DNA of 64,000 bases from positions 2,108,001 through 2,172,000 of the forward strand of contig CAVNZM010000016.1 in assembly GCA_963693365.1 (NCBI GenBank). Direction: 5' to 3'. How positions within the stretch are numbered: position 1 is the stretch's first letter; the number at the start of each line of letters is the position of its first letter. The DNA is from Amoebidium appalachense (Eukaryota; Ichthyosporea). Positions 52,449 to 63,297 of the stretch are shown in pieces. Position numbers and translations under genes: made by a program. The notes below the pieces were generated by a model. That model did not search any database. It saw nothing but the letters and a program-made list of their open reading frames with translations, and was not told the DNA's origin.

Positions 52449-53030
52449 ATGGGGGTGTCATCGCAAGGCAGGAGCGGCAACACGCGTGTCATCTACGTGC
52501 AGAACCGGCCAAACAAGGCCTCAGAGGTAGCCAAGTGGGTGGGGGCCCTGGTGGGCGGTGCTGCCTTGGGGGCAGGGGGGTACTATGCATGGAAGCACAA
52601 GGGGGACATTGCGAGGGGGGTGGGCAACTACATGTACAACAAGGCTGCGGATGCTGCCACCTACACTGCAGGGAAGGCGGGGGAGGCGGGGGGGACGGTT
52701 TTCAAGGGCCTCAAGGGGGTAGCGCGTGCCACAGGCGATGCTGCCATGCAGGGCACGCAGCGTGCAGGGCAGGGCGCGCAGAATGGTGCATTCAGTGCGT
52801 GGAAGACCCTGAGGAATGGCACGAGGGATGCGGGCAACTACCTGCTGCACAACACCCAGGATGCGTTGGGATATGGTCCTTATAACTTGAATGCTGCAGG
52901 CACACGCACGGGAAACAGCTACGAGTGGAGAGGGGGTGGAGGGGGCGGTGCGCAGGTGCTTGTCGGCGGTAAGCCCTACGTCTGGCCGCCAGCCAGGTCG
53001 CCAAACGTATCGGGACGCGGCATCCTCTAA
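52449..53030 (+). CDS. Putative N-myristoylated membrane protein, 193 aa
   Basis: Starts MGVSSQGRS, a good N-myristoylation signal (Gly2, Ser5). A hydrophobic Gly/Ala segment WVGALVGGAALGAGGYYAW (about residues 31-49) is a likely membrane anchor. The rest is Ala/Gly-rich helix with repeated AGKAGE, ARATGDAA, AGQGAQN motifs and a Gly-run before a PYVWPP end. Layout recalls myristoylated virion membrane proteins of large DNA viruses, but no homology is claimed. Intact. Confidence 0.55.
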   Translation: MGVSSQGRSGNTRVIYVQNRPNKASEVAKWVGALVGGAALGAGGYYAWKHKGDIARGVGNYMYNKAADAATYTAGKAGEAGGTVFKGLKGVARATGDAAMQGTQRAGQGAQNGAFSAWKTLRNGTRDAGNYLLHNTQDALGYGPYNLNAAGTRTGNSYEWRGGGGGGAQVLVGGKPYVWPPARSPNVSGRGIL

Positions 53031-53079
53031 TGGAACCTTCCGTTTATGGTAAGTGTGCAGGGAAAAACCGTTGGCGGGC

Positions 53080-53315
53080 GGTGCGAGCGGCCAATCAAAT
53101 TTTGTAGAATTTGTTGACTTGCATTCCATTGGCGACTCCCCTGCGCTCCTATTGGACGCCTAGGGCAACAGGAGTCACCGAATTTTGGAGCACGGTAGCG
53201 TGTGTGCACCGGAGGGCACAAAAGCCACCTGCAAACGTTCCTTCTTCAAACACTTTTTCTTATATTCTAAGCCACTCTAGCCTGGTCTTTTTGCAAGCAG
53301 CGAACTTTGGAAACC
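53080..53315 (+). promoter_or_regulatory. CCAAT-rich promoter region
   Basis: CCAATCA at 53091, inverted CCAAT (ATTGGCG) at about 53128, and ATTGGACGCC at 53151-53160, the inverted form of the TIR box. CTTATATTCT at about 53260 is a possible TATA-like element 50 bp before the ATG at 53316. The match to the TIR boxes suggests common early-gene control. Confidence 0.5.
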
Positions 53316-54346
53316 ATGGCAGACCTCTCCTTCCTGCCCCCTCTAGATCTAGACGATGCTGATGTTCTTGCTGCCGCCGCAGCAGCCATTTCTGTGCCAG
53401 CCCGCAGGCCTCCTCCTGGCCGCACCTTCTCCTAACAAGGCATCTCAAAGATTTGGATCTTGACACTGTTCTGCTTCAACCCTTCTACGCATCCTACCGC
53501 ACGCTTGCTGAGGGGTATGCAGCACAGCCCAGTGTTTCCGCCAACGCAGCATCCTTCCTCCTCTCCGCCAAGAAAGGTGACTTCTTCGCTGGCTATGATG
53601 CAGGGGGCGAAGTCTACTTCCAAAAACGCTTCACGGGTCTAGATGACTTTGATGGGGCATGGCTCCCTGAGATGCTGGTGCGTGGTACCATCTCTGAGCC
53701 TGCAGAACTGGCTGAACTGCACGGCAAGTCGCTTTTGGCAACACTCGCGTGCCGCAACGCCCTCATGCTCAAGGGGGTGGCTGCTGCTGTGGTAGACATC
53801 CTCCTACCGCAGTTCACAGAGCATGAGAGATCCACTAGGCACAAGGTAGAGACAGACCCTCAGTTGGTTGGCAACTACATGCAGAGGTACCTGGAGGAGA
53901 TAGAGGCCAACTGGGAGCCCATCGTCGGGATGTGCAAGGCAGGACTCACTCCCCACAGGGAGTGAGAGGTGGCCCGCCGCCTGGCTCGTGTTGTTGCTGG
54001 CTTCCTGCAGACCATGGTGGCCACTGCAAAGGCAGCCAAGTTGAAGTCCACGCCCCTCTTCAAAGGGGTCGCCATGGATGTCCTCCATGACATGCAGGCA
54101 TTGCTGCGTGGGGTTGCGAATGAGCGTATGTATGGTGCAGGTGAGAAGATTGTGTTTGCAGGGCTGATCAAGAAAAACATCCACAAGGAGGCACCATCAC
54201 GGCGCAAGTCCGGCACGTTCATCGACATTGCCCCCAAGGAGAAGGAAAACCTTGCCCCCCCTCCGCAGCAGCAGCACCAACAGCAACACCCCCTACAACA
54301 ACAACAACAACATCATGACGGTCGGTGCCCCCTACTTCTACGGTAG
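53316..54346 (+). CDS. Unknown protein, frameshift and in-frame TGA
   Basis: Starts MADLSFLPPLDLDDADVLAA at 53316. A frame change near 53415-53435 leads to the main frame (LDLDTVLLQPFYASYRTLAE), which runs to a TGA at 53963-53965 and continues in the same frame after it (VARRLARVVAGFLQTMVATA; GEKIVFAGLIKKN) to a Gln-rich end. Mostly helical, about 340 codons. It has a CCAAT promoter like polB, so it may be an early gene. No family recognised. Confidence 0.5.
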
Positions 54347-54484
54347 GACCCGGGTGCCTAACTTACTCCGTACCTCAGCGGCACCGCCCCCTCAAGACTG
54401 TGAACCATGGCTACATGGGCTAGTGCACAGGATAGGGGGGCAGTGCCCTAAACTTTGCCATTTTTAATTTTTTAGTAAAGTACC

Positions 54485-54964
54485 TGTAAACAACTGTACA
54501 CCTGAACTGTACATGTTTACTAAAGAATGTGATCTACTACCACACGATTCGTGCTTTGTCATGAATATCACATAAATATTATGTCCGCACCAATAGGACT
54601 CACTCTGACCTAAGAATTGAACCATATATGGTTCTTCAGCTGCATACCACATAAACGAAGTGAACCAATAAGAGGTTTGCATAAATAGGACAAAGGTCTG
54701 ACTGGCTCGGACCGCACCAGAATCACGAATGGCATGTTGCCACCCGCGCTGGCCGCGGATGAACCAATCCTGGGCCTTGATCCGAAACCTGGGGGCTATA
54801 TAACAAAGCCGTCCCAGTACGGGGATCACATCAGTGAAGTCTGAGACAGACTGAGTCGGCCCATAGTAAAAGCAACCTGGCCGCGTGTGCCTTTCTACCC
54901 GTTCTCTGTCTTTATTTTGATTCAGTTGTACTCTGCCTTATCCTAGCTAGTCCAACTGTTTACA
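54485..54964 (+). repeat. 5' LTR of the non-autonomous element
   Basis: 480 bp. Contains GGGGCTATATAACAAAGC, a TATA-type promoter at about 54790. Ends in ACTGTTTACA and is followed by the TTGGCGACCGCGG primer-site candidate. Confidence 0.9.
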
Positions 54965-57610
54965 TTGGCGACCGCGGCAGGACACTGTTATACATTGCCA
55001 ACTGTTTACATTGGCGACCGCGCAGTTCAAGAATCTCGCATCCTTCGAATCTCACATCTTTCAATCACATCTTTCAATCAGTTCAAGAATCTCACATCTT
55101 TCAATCAGCTCAAGAATCTCCCATGGCCGATCACAATCCTTTTTACCCCGATGATAGGCACATCTTTCCTTTTCCGGCTTAGAATATATACACCGACAAG
55201 TTTGAAGTGGCCAGCCCACCTACACGGAAAGAATTGAAAGCATGAAAATCTCCTTATACTACGACACATAAAAAACGCGAAGAAAAACGAAAACACAACG
55301 AAACAACGAATACACGAACAAACGAATAGAGAATTGCTAACGAAGCACTGGCAATGAACCAACGAAAAACCAACCATCACGAATACGCAATGAAATAAAG
55401 AATTAACGACAAACGATTGCATAGAGGAAATACGAAATGAATGCAACACGAAAACAAAACGAAGTAACGAATTTATCAAACGACAAAAAACGAAAAACGA
55501 AAGCAAAATGAACTGGAAATACGAAAATGAAAAGAACGAATGCACAACACTGCTTAGGTTGCAATGCACACGGCCCCCTCTATGTTACGAAGAAAATAAA
55601 ACCGTTGCCCTTGCGTGCATTGCGCTATTGCACACTGTCATCGTGTCCATGCCACCGCATGCACCTCCACACTCGCAAGCCAGATGCACGGCCACTTTCA
55701 GCACGAATGCATTTAAAGAAGAAGATAGTCGCTGTTCCTATAGCATTGAGGACATAAGGTGCTGTGAAAGTAGTTTTGCATGCATGCTTCGAATTTCTTG
55801 CTGTTTTCGAATACAGCATGCCCCATAGTTTAGCGCACAGGATGCACAACATGCGCATGAATGTATGCTGGCATGCCTAAACACATTACGAACATATGCC
55901 TCATGTATGGCGGCCCTTCCTGGTGCCACGCCCTAACGAATTTGCACTCTTGGTGCACAAAAGGCATGTAATAAAGTCGATGCAGAACTTTTGTTCATGC
56001 ATGTGAAAAACAAAGAAGGTGTTGGGTACGAATTTTAAGGTGAATGCCCGTCTGTGGCAATACTGTGTAACATACCAATTACACTGTCAAGCCTTGCACT
56101 AGCTGCCGGCACACCCCCACCAGAACAAAAGAATGTGGTATGGGCACCGTTCCCTCACAACCCCAGCATACAGTGTCAGTATTTTGGCTGGAAGCCTTTC
56201 AGTTTCGAATTACGAATACCCTCCTTCACTACTGAAGAAAGTGACGTGGAAGACGAATACGAATACGAATGCAAGGTGTTGTTGACTAACACATCGGACC
56301 ATCATGTGTACCTAGGCCCTGGTACGGAGGTGACCATGTTATTCCCTTGCAATATGATGACACTGTAACAATTTAGCACGTGCATACCCCACCAATGGGC
56401 ACATGCGGGAGACAACCCCACAAGCTGCCTTATTGGGCACCTCTGCTAAAACGAATATTCTTCTCACGAAGGAACAGAAGAATGCCACGAACACGAACCA
56501 CACACCCCCCAGGCAGCTACTTACGTCTGATGTATGAAAGTAGTAGGTGTGTGAACGGGGTAACTCCATGAACACCAACACGAAAGAAAGCACAGCACAA
56601 AGCAGTTCCACGAACACGAATGGTTTTGGTTTTCCACACAACAAACAGAACCAACAGTAGGGCCACCTACAAAAGAAGCAGAGGATGGGGCACCATCCAG
56701 ACCTGCACTGGAGGATATGAAGATACGAAGCGCGCTCACGAAGTTGCTTACAAAAGAAAGGGCGACCGTGACGACTTTTCTTTTGAGGCCAAGCCTCCAG
56801 AAGAATGTATTATGCCTGGAATCCCCCTGCTCAACGAAAATCGCTGGCTCATGGGATACGAAAACTGCTCACGAATGGAAGCAGGTGTTTTCTGAAGAAG
56901 GCTTGCTTTGCCTACCCTCTTCTTATGAATTATGAACCGGGTTTTTAATGGTTCTAACGGGCTGATAGATTTCTTTATGTCACCCAACGAAGAACACTTG
57001 GGCATTTTTATTCATGTTTTTCCCAGCTCCGATGATGCAGAGTTAAAGCTGAAAGGAAAGAAGTGCTATTTGTTCATGAAAGAAGCGGCTTTTCCGGCCA
57101 TGGTGACTCGCCTTACAGTCTTATGGTAGAACCGGGATAAGGAGCAGTGGCTAAGCCTTGAAGCTATCCACCACTACCTGAGCTACGAAGTGACCTAAGG
57201 CTTGAGTTATATTCATTATCGAATGTTTGGTATGATCATTCATCCACACAACTAAATTACTCGCAATTGAAAACGAATCTGCGGGAGTGTCCTAAAAAGG
57301 AAAAATTCCCCAAAAAGGAAAATATTACTTCTACAGAAAAAGCCAAGCACAGAGACGAAGCGAACAATTCGCACGCACACTCTGCAACAATCTTCGCCAC
57401 GAAAATGAAAACACAGAAGAATGCTGCATGAATTTGTGTTTTGGCAAATGAAGAAGTGCTCATAGACGTGCACAACTCTATTCCACCGTCCTTGCTCTGT
57501 TCTGTTCAGCAGCTCGGCGCACACAAAATCTCGCTGATGGTTGTTTATCGCCTCTCAGCCTGGTGGTTTGCTTGTCTAACGACACCACCAGGCTCCCGAC
57601 AAGGGGGGAG

Positions 57611-58090
57611 TGTAAACAACTGTACACCTGAACTGTACATGTTTACTAAAGAATGTGATCTACTACCACACGATTCGTGCTTTGTCATGAATATCACATA
57701 AATATTATGTCCGCACCAATAGGACTCACTCTGACCTAAGAATTGAACCATATATGGTTCTTCAGCTGCATACCACATAAACGAAGTGAACCAATAAGAG
57801 GTTTGCATAAATAGGACAAAGGTCTGACTGGCTCGGACCGCACCAGAATCACGAATGGCATGTTGCCACCCGCGCTGGCCGCGGATGAACCAATCCTGGG
57901 CCTTGATCCGAAACCTGGGGGCTATATAACAAAGCCGTCCCAGTACGGGGATCACATCAGTGAAGTCTGAGACAGACTGAGTCGGCCCATAGTAAAAGCA
58001 ACCTGGCCGCGTGTGCCTTTCTACCCGTTCTCTGTCTTTATTTTGATTCAGTTGTACTCTGCCTTATCCTAGCTAGTCCAACTGTTTACA
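57611..58090 (+). repeat. 3' LTR of the non-autonomous element
   Basis: 480 bp, matching 54485-54964 along its full length, preceded by the polypurine tract 57601-57610. Confidence 0.9.
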
Positions 58091-58095
58091 GTACC

Positions 58096-58467
58096 TTAAA
58101 GTTTGAGCATGCCATGGTCTCATTAACATAGACACCGTTGTGATTTGTGTATACATAGTGGGCAGTGCCCTTTATTTTCACGTTTTTTTTCTTCTTCTTT
58201 TATACAAAGAATTGAACCGACGGCAAAAATAAACTTTTGTTTTTTTACGAAAGTTCCAAGAAAAAAAACAGAGCACAAGCTGAAGACTACCATGGTGCAT
58301 TGCACACGTGTGCCTGCACGTGTGCGTGTGTGTGTGTGCATGTGTGTGCATGTGTGTGCTTGTGTGTGCCAAAACACTCTAACAAAAATCTATGAAGATT
58401 TTAACGATAAAAAATAAAAAAAACTTTGTGATCTGTGGATGCATTGGGCGGAGCCCTTTATTTTCAC

Positions 58468-58504
<37 letters not shown>

Positions 58505-58597
58505 CCCCTCAAAGAAAACCGACGGCAAAAAGATCCAAGGAAAAAAACAGAGCACAAGTTGAAGACTACTATGGTGCATTGCACACGTGTGCCTGCA

Positions 58598-58688
<91 letters not shown>

Positions 58689-58699
58689 ATGTGTGTGTG

Positions 58700-58748
<49 letters not shown>
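58096..58748. repeat. Duplicated block, poly-T and (TG)n microsatellite
   Basis: A block with TGCCCTTTATTTTCACGTTT, an ACCGACGGCAAAAA word and TGGTGCATTGCACACGTGTG occurs at about 58160-58340 and 58450-58610. Poly-T of about 36 bases at 58469-58504 and (TG)n at 58606-58748 running right up to the stop codon of the next minus-strand gene. Confidence 0.85.
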
Positions 58749-58749
<1 letters not shown>

Positions 58750-59723
58750 TAAACGTTGCTGTTTGGCCCGTGGGGTGGCTCTGCCACAACCACTTGGTAG
58801 ACCTTCACGGTCTCTGATGTTTCTGGCCTCATCCGTTTGTTGTCACGTTCCGTGACAACGAGGCTGAACAGTTTGGACTTGATGCCCTCGTTAAGGGCCG
58901 TCAGAATGTCCCGTGCCGTTTCCTCCACCCACAGGCGATCCATCACCTCGAACAGGAAGTTGTGCACAAGTCGTTGCAGGTTATCCCGCAGCCCTCGTTC
59001 CTTGTGCATTATGCGGGGGTGGCAGTTTGGGGGTGAGACCATCCAATCGACCGTGATAAACTCGACGTACTTCTTCGACTCCGACCACGTCGTGTCGACA
59101 AACGTGATGAATCGCCTAACGTCGTTAATGTTATCGTCGTCGAAAACTCTCGGGGACACCGAGTCCAGGAAACCACCCACACGGCCTTCGTACACGTACA
59201 ACCCCCATGCATCCCCCTCGGCCCACTTCTCTAGTTCCCCCAAGTCTCTCTTGAACCGTGTCTCGTGCCCATCCTCGTAGTTGGGTGCGGTGATAGTGAA
59301 CGTCCATTCCCCCTGCTCGTTGATTTCCCCCTTAAAAATGTCCGTGCCTAACACTTGGTTGAGACGTCCTGGTAGGGCCTTCTTTTCCTCCATCGACCAC
59401 GTGCCTGTGTGTGTGTTCACCTTGGTAATTGCACGTTCCCGCTCCATCACTTCGTCCTCGAAAAACTGCCATACTTCCACCCTCTCCATGCTCGTCTTGG
59501 CCCAGTCGGCAATCATCTCCCTATAGGTGGGTGAAACGGGGCGTGTGACCCACTCTTTAGTACGGTGATTGTAGTACCTGTAGGTACCGTTGAAAATGTG
59601 CAGGTGGGGTTGGGCTGCCACGTCGAGATAGTGGCCAAACATGTGTTGGTTGGTTGCTTTTCTTATGAAGGGGGGACCAAGTTCGAGGTCGTCCTCTGAG
59701 GAATCAATACGATGAGAAGACAT
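58749..59723 (-). CDS. Unknown protein, 324 aa
   Basis: ATG at 59723 (MSSHRIDSSEDDLELGP). Acidic, Trp-rich and well mixed: IADWAKTSMERVEVWQFFED, WTFTITAPNYEDGHETRF, RRFITFVDTTWSESKKYVEF and a helical LVHNFLFEVMDRLWVEETAR. Intact frame, no signal peptide or membrane segment. Its 3' end abuts the (TG)n run. Located next to the terminal gene on the same strand. No family recognised. Confidence 0.6.
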
Positions 59724-60115
59724 GTTGTTGTGTGGTGATTGATTGTTCTAAGTCTCACTGAGTAAAAGGATGGTGTGGTGTCTTTTAAAAGTCTTTATTC
59801 TGTGCGAAAAGAGATGATTGTGAAAATGTTTAAGAGTTTTTTCTAAGTTTTTTCTTCACAAAAAAACGAACGAAAACGAGACGAGACTGAGAGAATACGT
59901 AATATTACGTAACATTCAATTTCGCTTGATTTCATTGGCTCATAAGTTACGCAAAGTTCAAGTTGGCGCAATCATTTACTCTCTCACTCATGTACGTACT
60001 AAGTCAACTCAGTCGCGGCGGCACACAGTGTTTTTTGTTTTTTTTTTTGGGAAGAAGTTTATTTCGTGGCATCACCCGGAGGTAAAGAGATTCTGAATAA
60101 ACAGACATGTGCCTA
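59724..60115. other. Intergenic region between two minus-strand genes
   Basis: Holds the promoter side of the 58749-59723 gene (inverted CCAAT as ATTGGC at 59934, CGTAATATTACG palindrome at 59896) and the 3' end of the terminal gene. On minus, AATAAA (about 60060) is followed by an A-run (60041-60050), a polyadenylation-like site. Also AACGTAATATTACGTAACATT suggests local dyads. No gene. Confidence 0.4.
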
Positions 60116-62256
60116 TTACATCCTGAGCATTTTGGCCTTGTCCTCCCCAGGCATGGGCGTGCCAGCACGCTTAGCCTGCCCCATGTCTACATCACCCCCC
60201 TCCCCCTCACTACCCGCACCATCACTGACCAACTCCATCAGACCATCTAAATCAAACACCTGAACCTTGCGGGCAACGAGCTTGGTGCGCACAGTGTTGT
60301 TTTTCTTGTTGTAGATGACGCTGGTGGCGGCAGCAGACACCCATGCAGTAACCTCACGGCACTTGGCACGCTGGGAGTTCATAAACTCCACAAACTCATC
60401 CACAGAGGCCGCGTTGTTGCACAGCTTGAAGAGGCAGGCGTTGCGGCCATGGGGGTTGGGCAATTCCAACGTCACGTTGAAGTAGGTGTCGCCCAGTGCC
60501 CCCTCCATGTCCTCCTTGCCGACGGGGTCGGCACCCAGCACCTCGTACAGGTTGGGGGTGTGCTTGCTCCAGAGGTTGCTGCTGGTCTTGACGGGCACAC
60601 CATCCAGGTCGACACCCTTGAGCATCTCGTGGTCCTTGTGCATCCACAGCACGTCCTTGGCCATGCTGCACACGTAGGGCCACAGGTCTGTGGCGTAGGC
60701 CACCTCAAAGGGCTCGGGGCGGCGTTGGGACTTGATCTTAATGGTGGGTTTGGTGTCCCAGGCAGCCGTGCTGGGAACCAGCTCGATGAGCATTTGCCCG
60801 TTGATGTTGATGTTGGGCAGGTTGTACAGCTGCACCACCAGCACGTCGTTCATGACCCAGGGTGCTGTTGGAAGTAGAGTCCGCTGTGACTAGGGTCGTC
60901 GTGGCGCGCTTGGGCGCTGACCCGTTTTTTACTGCTTTCAGTGTGTTAACTCCATGACTGAACTCCATGACTGAACTCCATGACTGAACTCCATGTCTTT
61001 ACTCCATCACTGAACTCCATGACTGAACTCCATGACTGAACTCCATGTCTGCACCTGGCAGAGACGTGGCTTATATACCCGTGGGGCAGCAGTCTGGAAT
61101 GTAATCCGGATGCCAGGCGCTAATCGGATTGGTTACTTTCATTTAGATATCTCTGGGACCAGTGAACCAATCGTTTGCAGTCAAAACACAATTGGCAACA
61201 TTCCTCAACTATGCAGATGTGCATGTGGTGATCGAGTGTCAGCATGTGTCTATGTACACGGAACCAATTGTAAAGCTAACATACACATATAGTGGAGTGA
61301 GCGTAAGTCTGCACTCCAACACCCCTACCCAATTGGAGAAGTGTACACACCACTAGAGAAGAGAGAGTGAGTGTGGCTGCTTGCAGGGTAGACCGGGGTG
61401 TGCATTCCACTGTGGTGCGTGCCCCGCCAATGAAGTGGAATACTTGACGTTGATGTCGCAGGCTGCTGCGGATGGAGTTTGTGGAAGCGAAAGTCTCTAC
61501 TTCACGGAAATACGCTCGCGGGTGTAGGGTACAGCCTAGAAGTCGGTTTCTGGGCTCCTCCGTTCAAGGCGTCGTAGGGGACGTGAAGTTAGAGGCCGCG
61601 GTGTCGTGTCTGGGCCCATAACCCTGTTGGAAGTAGAGTCCGCTGTGACTAGGGTCGTCGTGGCGCGCTTGGGCGCTGACCCGTTTTTTACTGCTTTCAG
61701 TGTGTTAACTCCATGACTGAACTCCATGACTGAACTCCATGACTGAACTCCATGTCTTTACTCCATCACTGAACTCCATGACTGAACTCCATGACTGAAC
61801 TCCATGTCTGCACCTGGCAGAGACGTGGCTTATATACCCGTGGGGCAGCAGTCTGGAATGTAATCCGGATGCCAGGCGCTAATCGGATTGGTTACTTTCA
61901 TTTAGATATCTCTGGGACCAGTGAACCAATCGTTTGCAGTCAAAACACAATTGGCAACATTCCTCAACTATGCAGATGTGCATGTGGTGATCGAGTGTCA
62001 GCATGTGTCTATGTACACGGAACCAATTGTAAAGCTAACATACACATATAGTGGAGTGAGCGTAAGTCTGCACTCCAACAGGTGCACCCATGGTGGCCTT
62101 GCCCACACCGTTGAGGAACACCTCCTTGTACTGCACCATCTTGGCCCCCTCAACGCTGCTGTTGATGTTTTCTTTGCCACTGCTTGCCGCGACGATGCTG
62201 GTCCTTTTGACTGTGGACAGACCAGTCATTTGATGCAGCAGGGTTGGCTTGACCAT
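60116..62256 (-). CDS. Terminal gene, possible ssDNA-binding protein, split by a TRIM
   Basis: Two exonic parts, 62256-62081 (from MVKPTLLHQMTGL) and 60865-60116, are separated by the 1.2-kb TRIM and its 5-bp duplication; the phase is conserved across the joint. About 304 codons; an upstream ATG at 62326 in another frame may be the real start if an A-run shift near 62257 is real. The distal part has AWVSAAATSVIYNKKNNTV and KLVARKVQVFDLDG, reminiscent of OB-fold viral ssDNA-binding proteins, then an acidic tail. Near the TIR with its CCAAT boxes, it would be an early replication gene. Function is inference. Confidence 0.45.
60866..62080 (-). mobile_element. Copia-like TRIM, 1.2 kb
   Basis: LTRs 60866-61321 and 61625-62080, 456 bp each and apparently identical, begin TGTTGGAAG and end CTCCAACA. 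Target duplication GGTGC at 60861-60865 and 62081-62085. Internal 303 bp only. On minus, the LTR end is followed by GGGTTATGGGCCCAG, the type of primer site I know from Drosophila copia (initiator tRNA fragment), and the other LTR is preceded by GGGTAGGGG as polypurine tract, so orientation is minus. Each LTR holds about eight copies of a CTCCATGACTGAA unit. Confidence 0.9.
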
Positions 62257-62432
62257 TTTGCTGTTGCTTGGGGGGTGTGGTGAACGTTACTGTGGTGTGC
62301 ACCTCGACTGTGACTGTCTGGCTCATGTTTGGTTGGTGAGATGTTGCCTGTGTGCGGCTGTTTATGTACACGGCGGTAGGATGCAGGGTGCGTTTCTGGC
62401 CAATGAGGACCGTAATCCCTGTTCCCTGTGCC

Positions 62433-62900
62433 CTCATTGGACGCCTTGTGCGGCAATTTGCTTTTTTGAGCCGAATTATCATTGGTCGCCCTGCGCACCC
62501 GTAATACCATTGGACGCCTTGTACATGGAATTCAGAATTCGAATTCCCATTGGACGCCTTGCGCAAACCTTCGCATTCCTTTGATCCGCACTTGTGTACA
62601 TGTACGCACCACACGTGCGCGTACACGTACGCGTACACGTGTTCCGCCCTCTCTCTCTTTAATTGTTTAATCATTTAATTAAAACCACGTGCTCTGCACG
62701 TGTTTTACACACACAGTGTGTGCACGTGCTCCTGTACATATATCCACCCACATCTCATATCCCATATCGCGATATGTGTACACAGATATCACACATCTCA
62801 TATCCACATATCCCATATCCTGGGGGGTGCGGATAATGGTCGAGGTGACGTCATCTTTGATGACGTCACGTCGACCATGTGCCGCGCCCCCATATGTAGT
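62433..62900 (-). repeat. Right terminal inverted repeat
   Basis: Reverse complement of 8813-9283, ending CCCCCATATGTAGT at 62900. Carries the same palindrome, GATATG stretch and CCAAT boxes, which here point into the terminal minus-strand gene. Identity with the left copy breaks at 62432. Confidence 0.92.
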
Positions 62901-63297
62901 CATGCTGACCGGCGGAGAGAAAGATAGGGAGAATGAAAAAGGAATATATAGCTGTAAGGCTGTGGGTGCTAAACACAGAGGATGTGTTTGTAGCTTGCTG
63001 ATCTGCTAAAAACTGTCGTGCTTATAGTATACCTAAGCCTACCGATCTGAGCCAATGAAAATCGATCTAGTGATATGTGAAATCTGATCCGAGCCAATCA
63101 AAACTCGGTCTAGTGATATGTCACGGAATCTGATGTTTTGATTCGCTAATAGGTGCCCGTGTGCGGGCAGCCAACCACGAACTGCTAAAACACGAAATGA
63201 AGCCTACATGGTCACGGTTACGTTGATACCGAACACCCATCCTACGTGTTTACCCAGAAAAAATATTTATGTCAATAAATTCCACAAATAAAACCTA
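62901..63297 (-). mobile_element. 5' end of the DIRS-like element, displaced
   Basis: Starts with target duplication CATGC (62901-62905), whose CAT is the minus-strand gag ATG. 62906-62999 is the leader and 63000-63297 the terminal repeat matching 4455-4672 with several indels. It was contiguous with 8812 before the Polinton-like insertion. Confidence 0.7.

Larger units (their letters stand above)
54485..58090 (+). mobile_element. Non-autonomous LTR retrotransposon, 3.6 kb
   Basis: LTRs of 480 bp at 54485-54964 and 57611-58090 (TGTAAACAACTG...CAACTGTTTACA) look identical. Target duplication GTACC at 54480-54484 and 58091-58095. After the 5' LTR comes TTGGCGACCGCGG, a primer-site-like sequence, and before the 3' LTR AAGGGGGGAG, a clear polypurine tract. 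The 2.6-kb interior is rich in ACGAA words and has no gag or pol, so it must rely on a helper. The junction CAACTGTTTACATTGGCGAC is repeated at 54999, a 47-bp duplication. A related truncated LTR is at 63298-63690. Confidence 0.9.
8813..62900. mobile_element. Large Polinton/Maverick-like integrated virus, 54.1 kb
   Basis: Defined by terminal inverted repeats (8813-9283 and 62433-62900) and a 5-bp target duplication. Carries the Polinton hallmark set: protein-primed PolB, retroviral-type integrase, packaging ATPase, double-jelly-roll-type capsid protein and a probable penton. Additional genes are a VLTF3-like factor, an adenine methyltransferase and three proteins with a shared fibre-like N-terminus. 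No adenain-type protease was recognised. After subtracting nested insertions (chromovirus 7.7 kb, LTR element 3.6 kb, TRIM 1.2 kb, 0.9-kb element) about 40 kb remain, roughly twice the 15-20 kb usual for Polintons, with 38.7-62 kb gene-dense and 21.4-38.7 kb nearly gene-free. Confidence 0.88.

Noticed and set aside
44541-53965. Variant genetic code explaining in-frame TAG, TAA and TGA
   Set aside because: Intact genes in the element end at all three codons, so reassignment would cause general readthrough.
56054-56368. 104-aa ORF in the LTR element with an LLTNTSDHHVYLGPGTEV stretch slightly like a dUTPase
   Set aside because: Starts at GTG, resemblance is a short one, and dUTPase motifs 1, 4 and 5 are not seen.
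8813-62900. Virophage or adenovirus-type genome rather than Polinton
   Set aside because: Presence of a retroviral-type integrase together with protein-primed PolB, long TIRs and a short target duplication fits the Polinton class best; phylogeny was not possible here.
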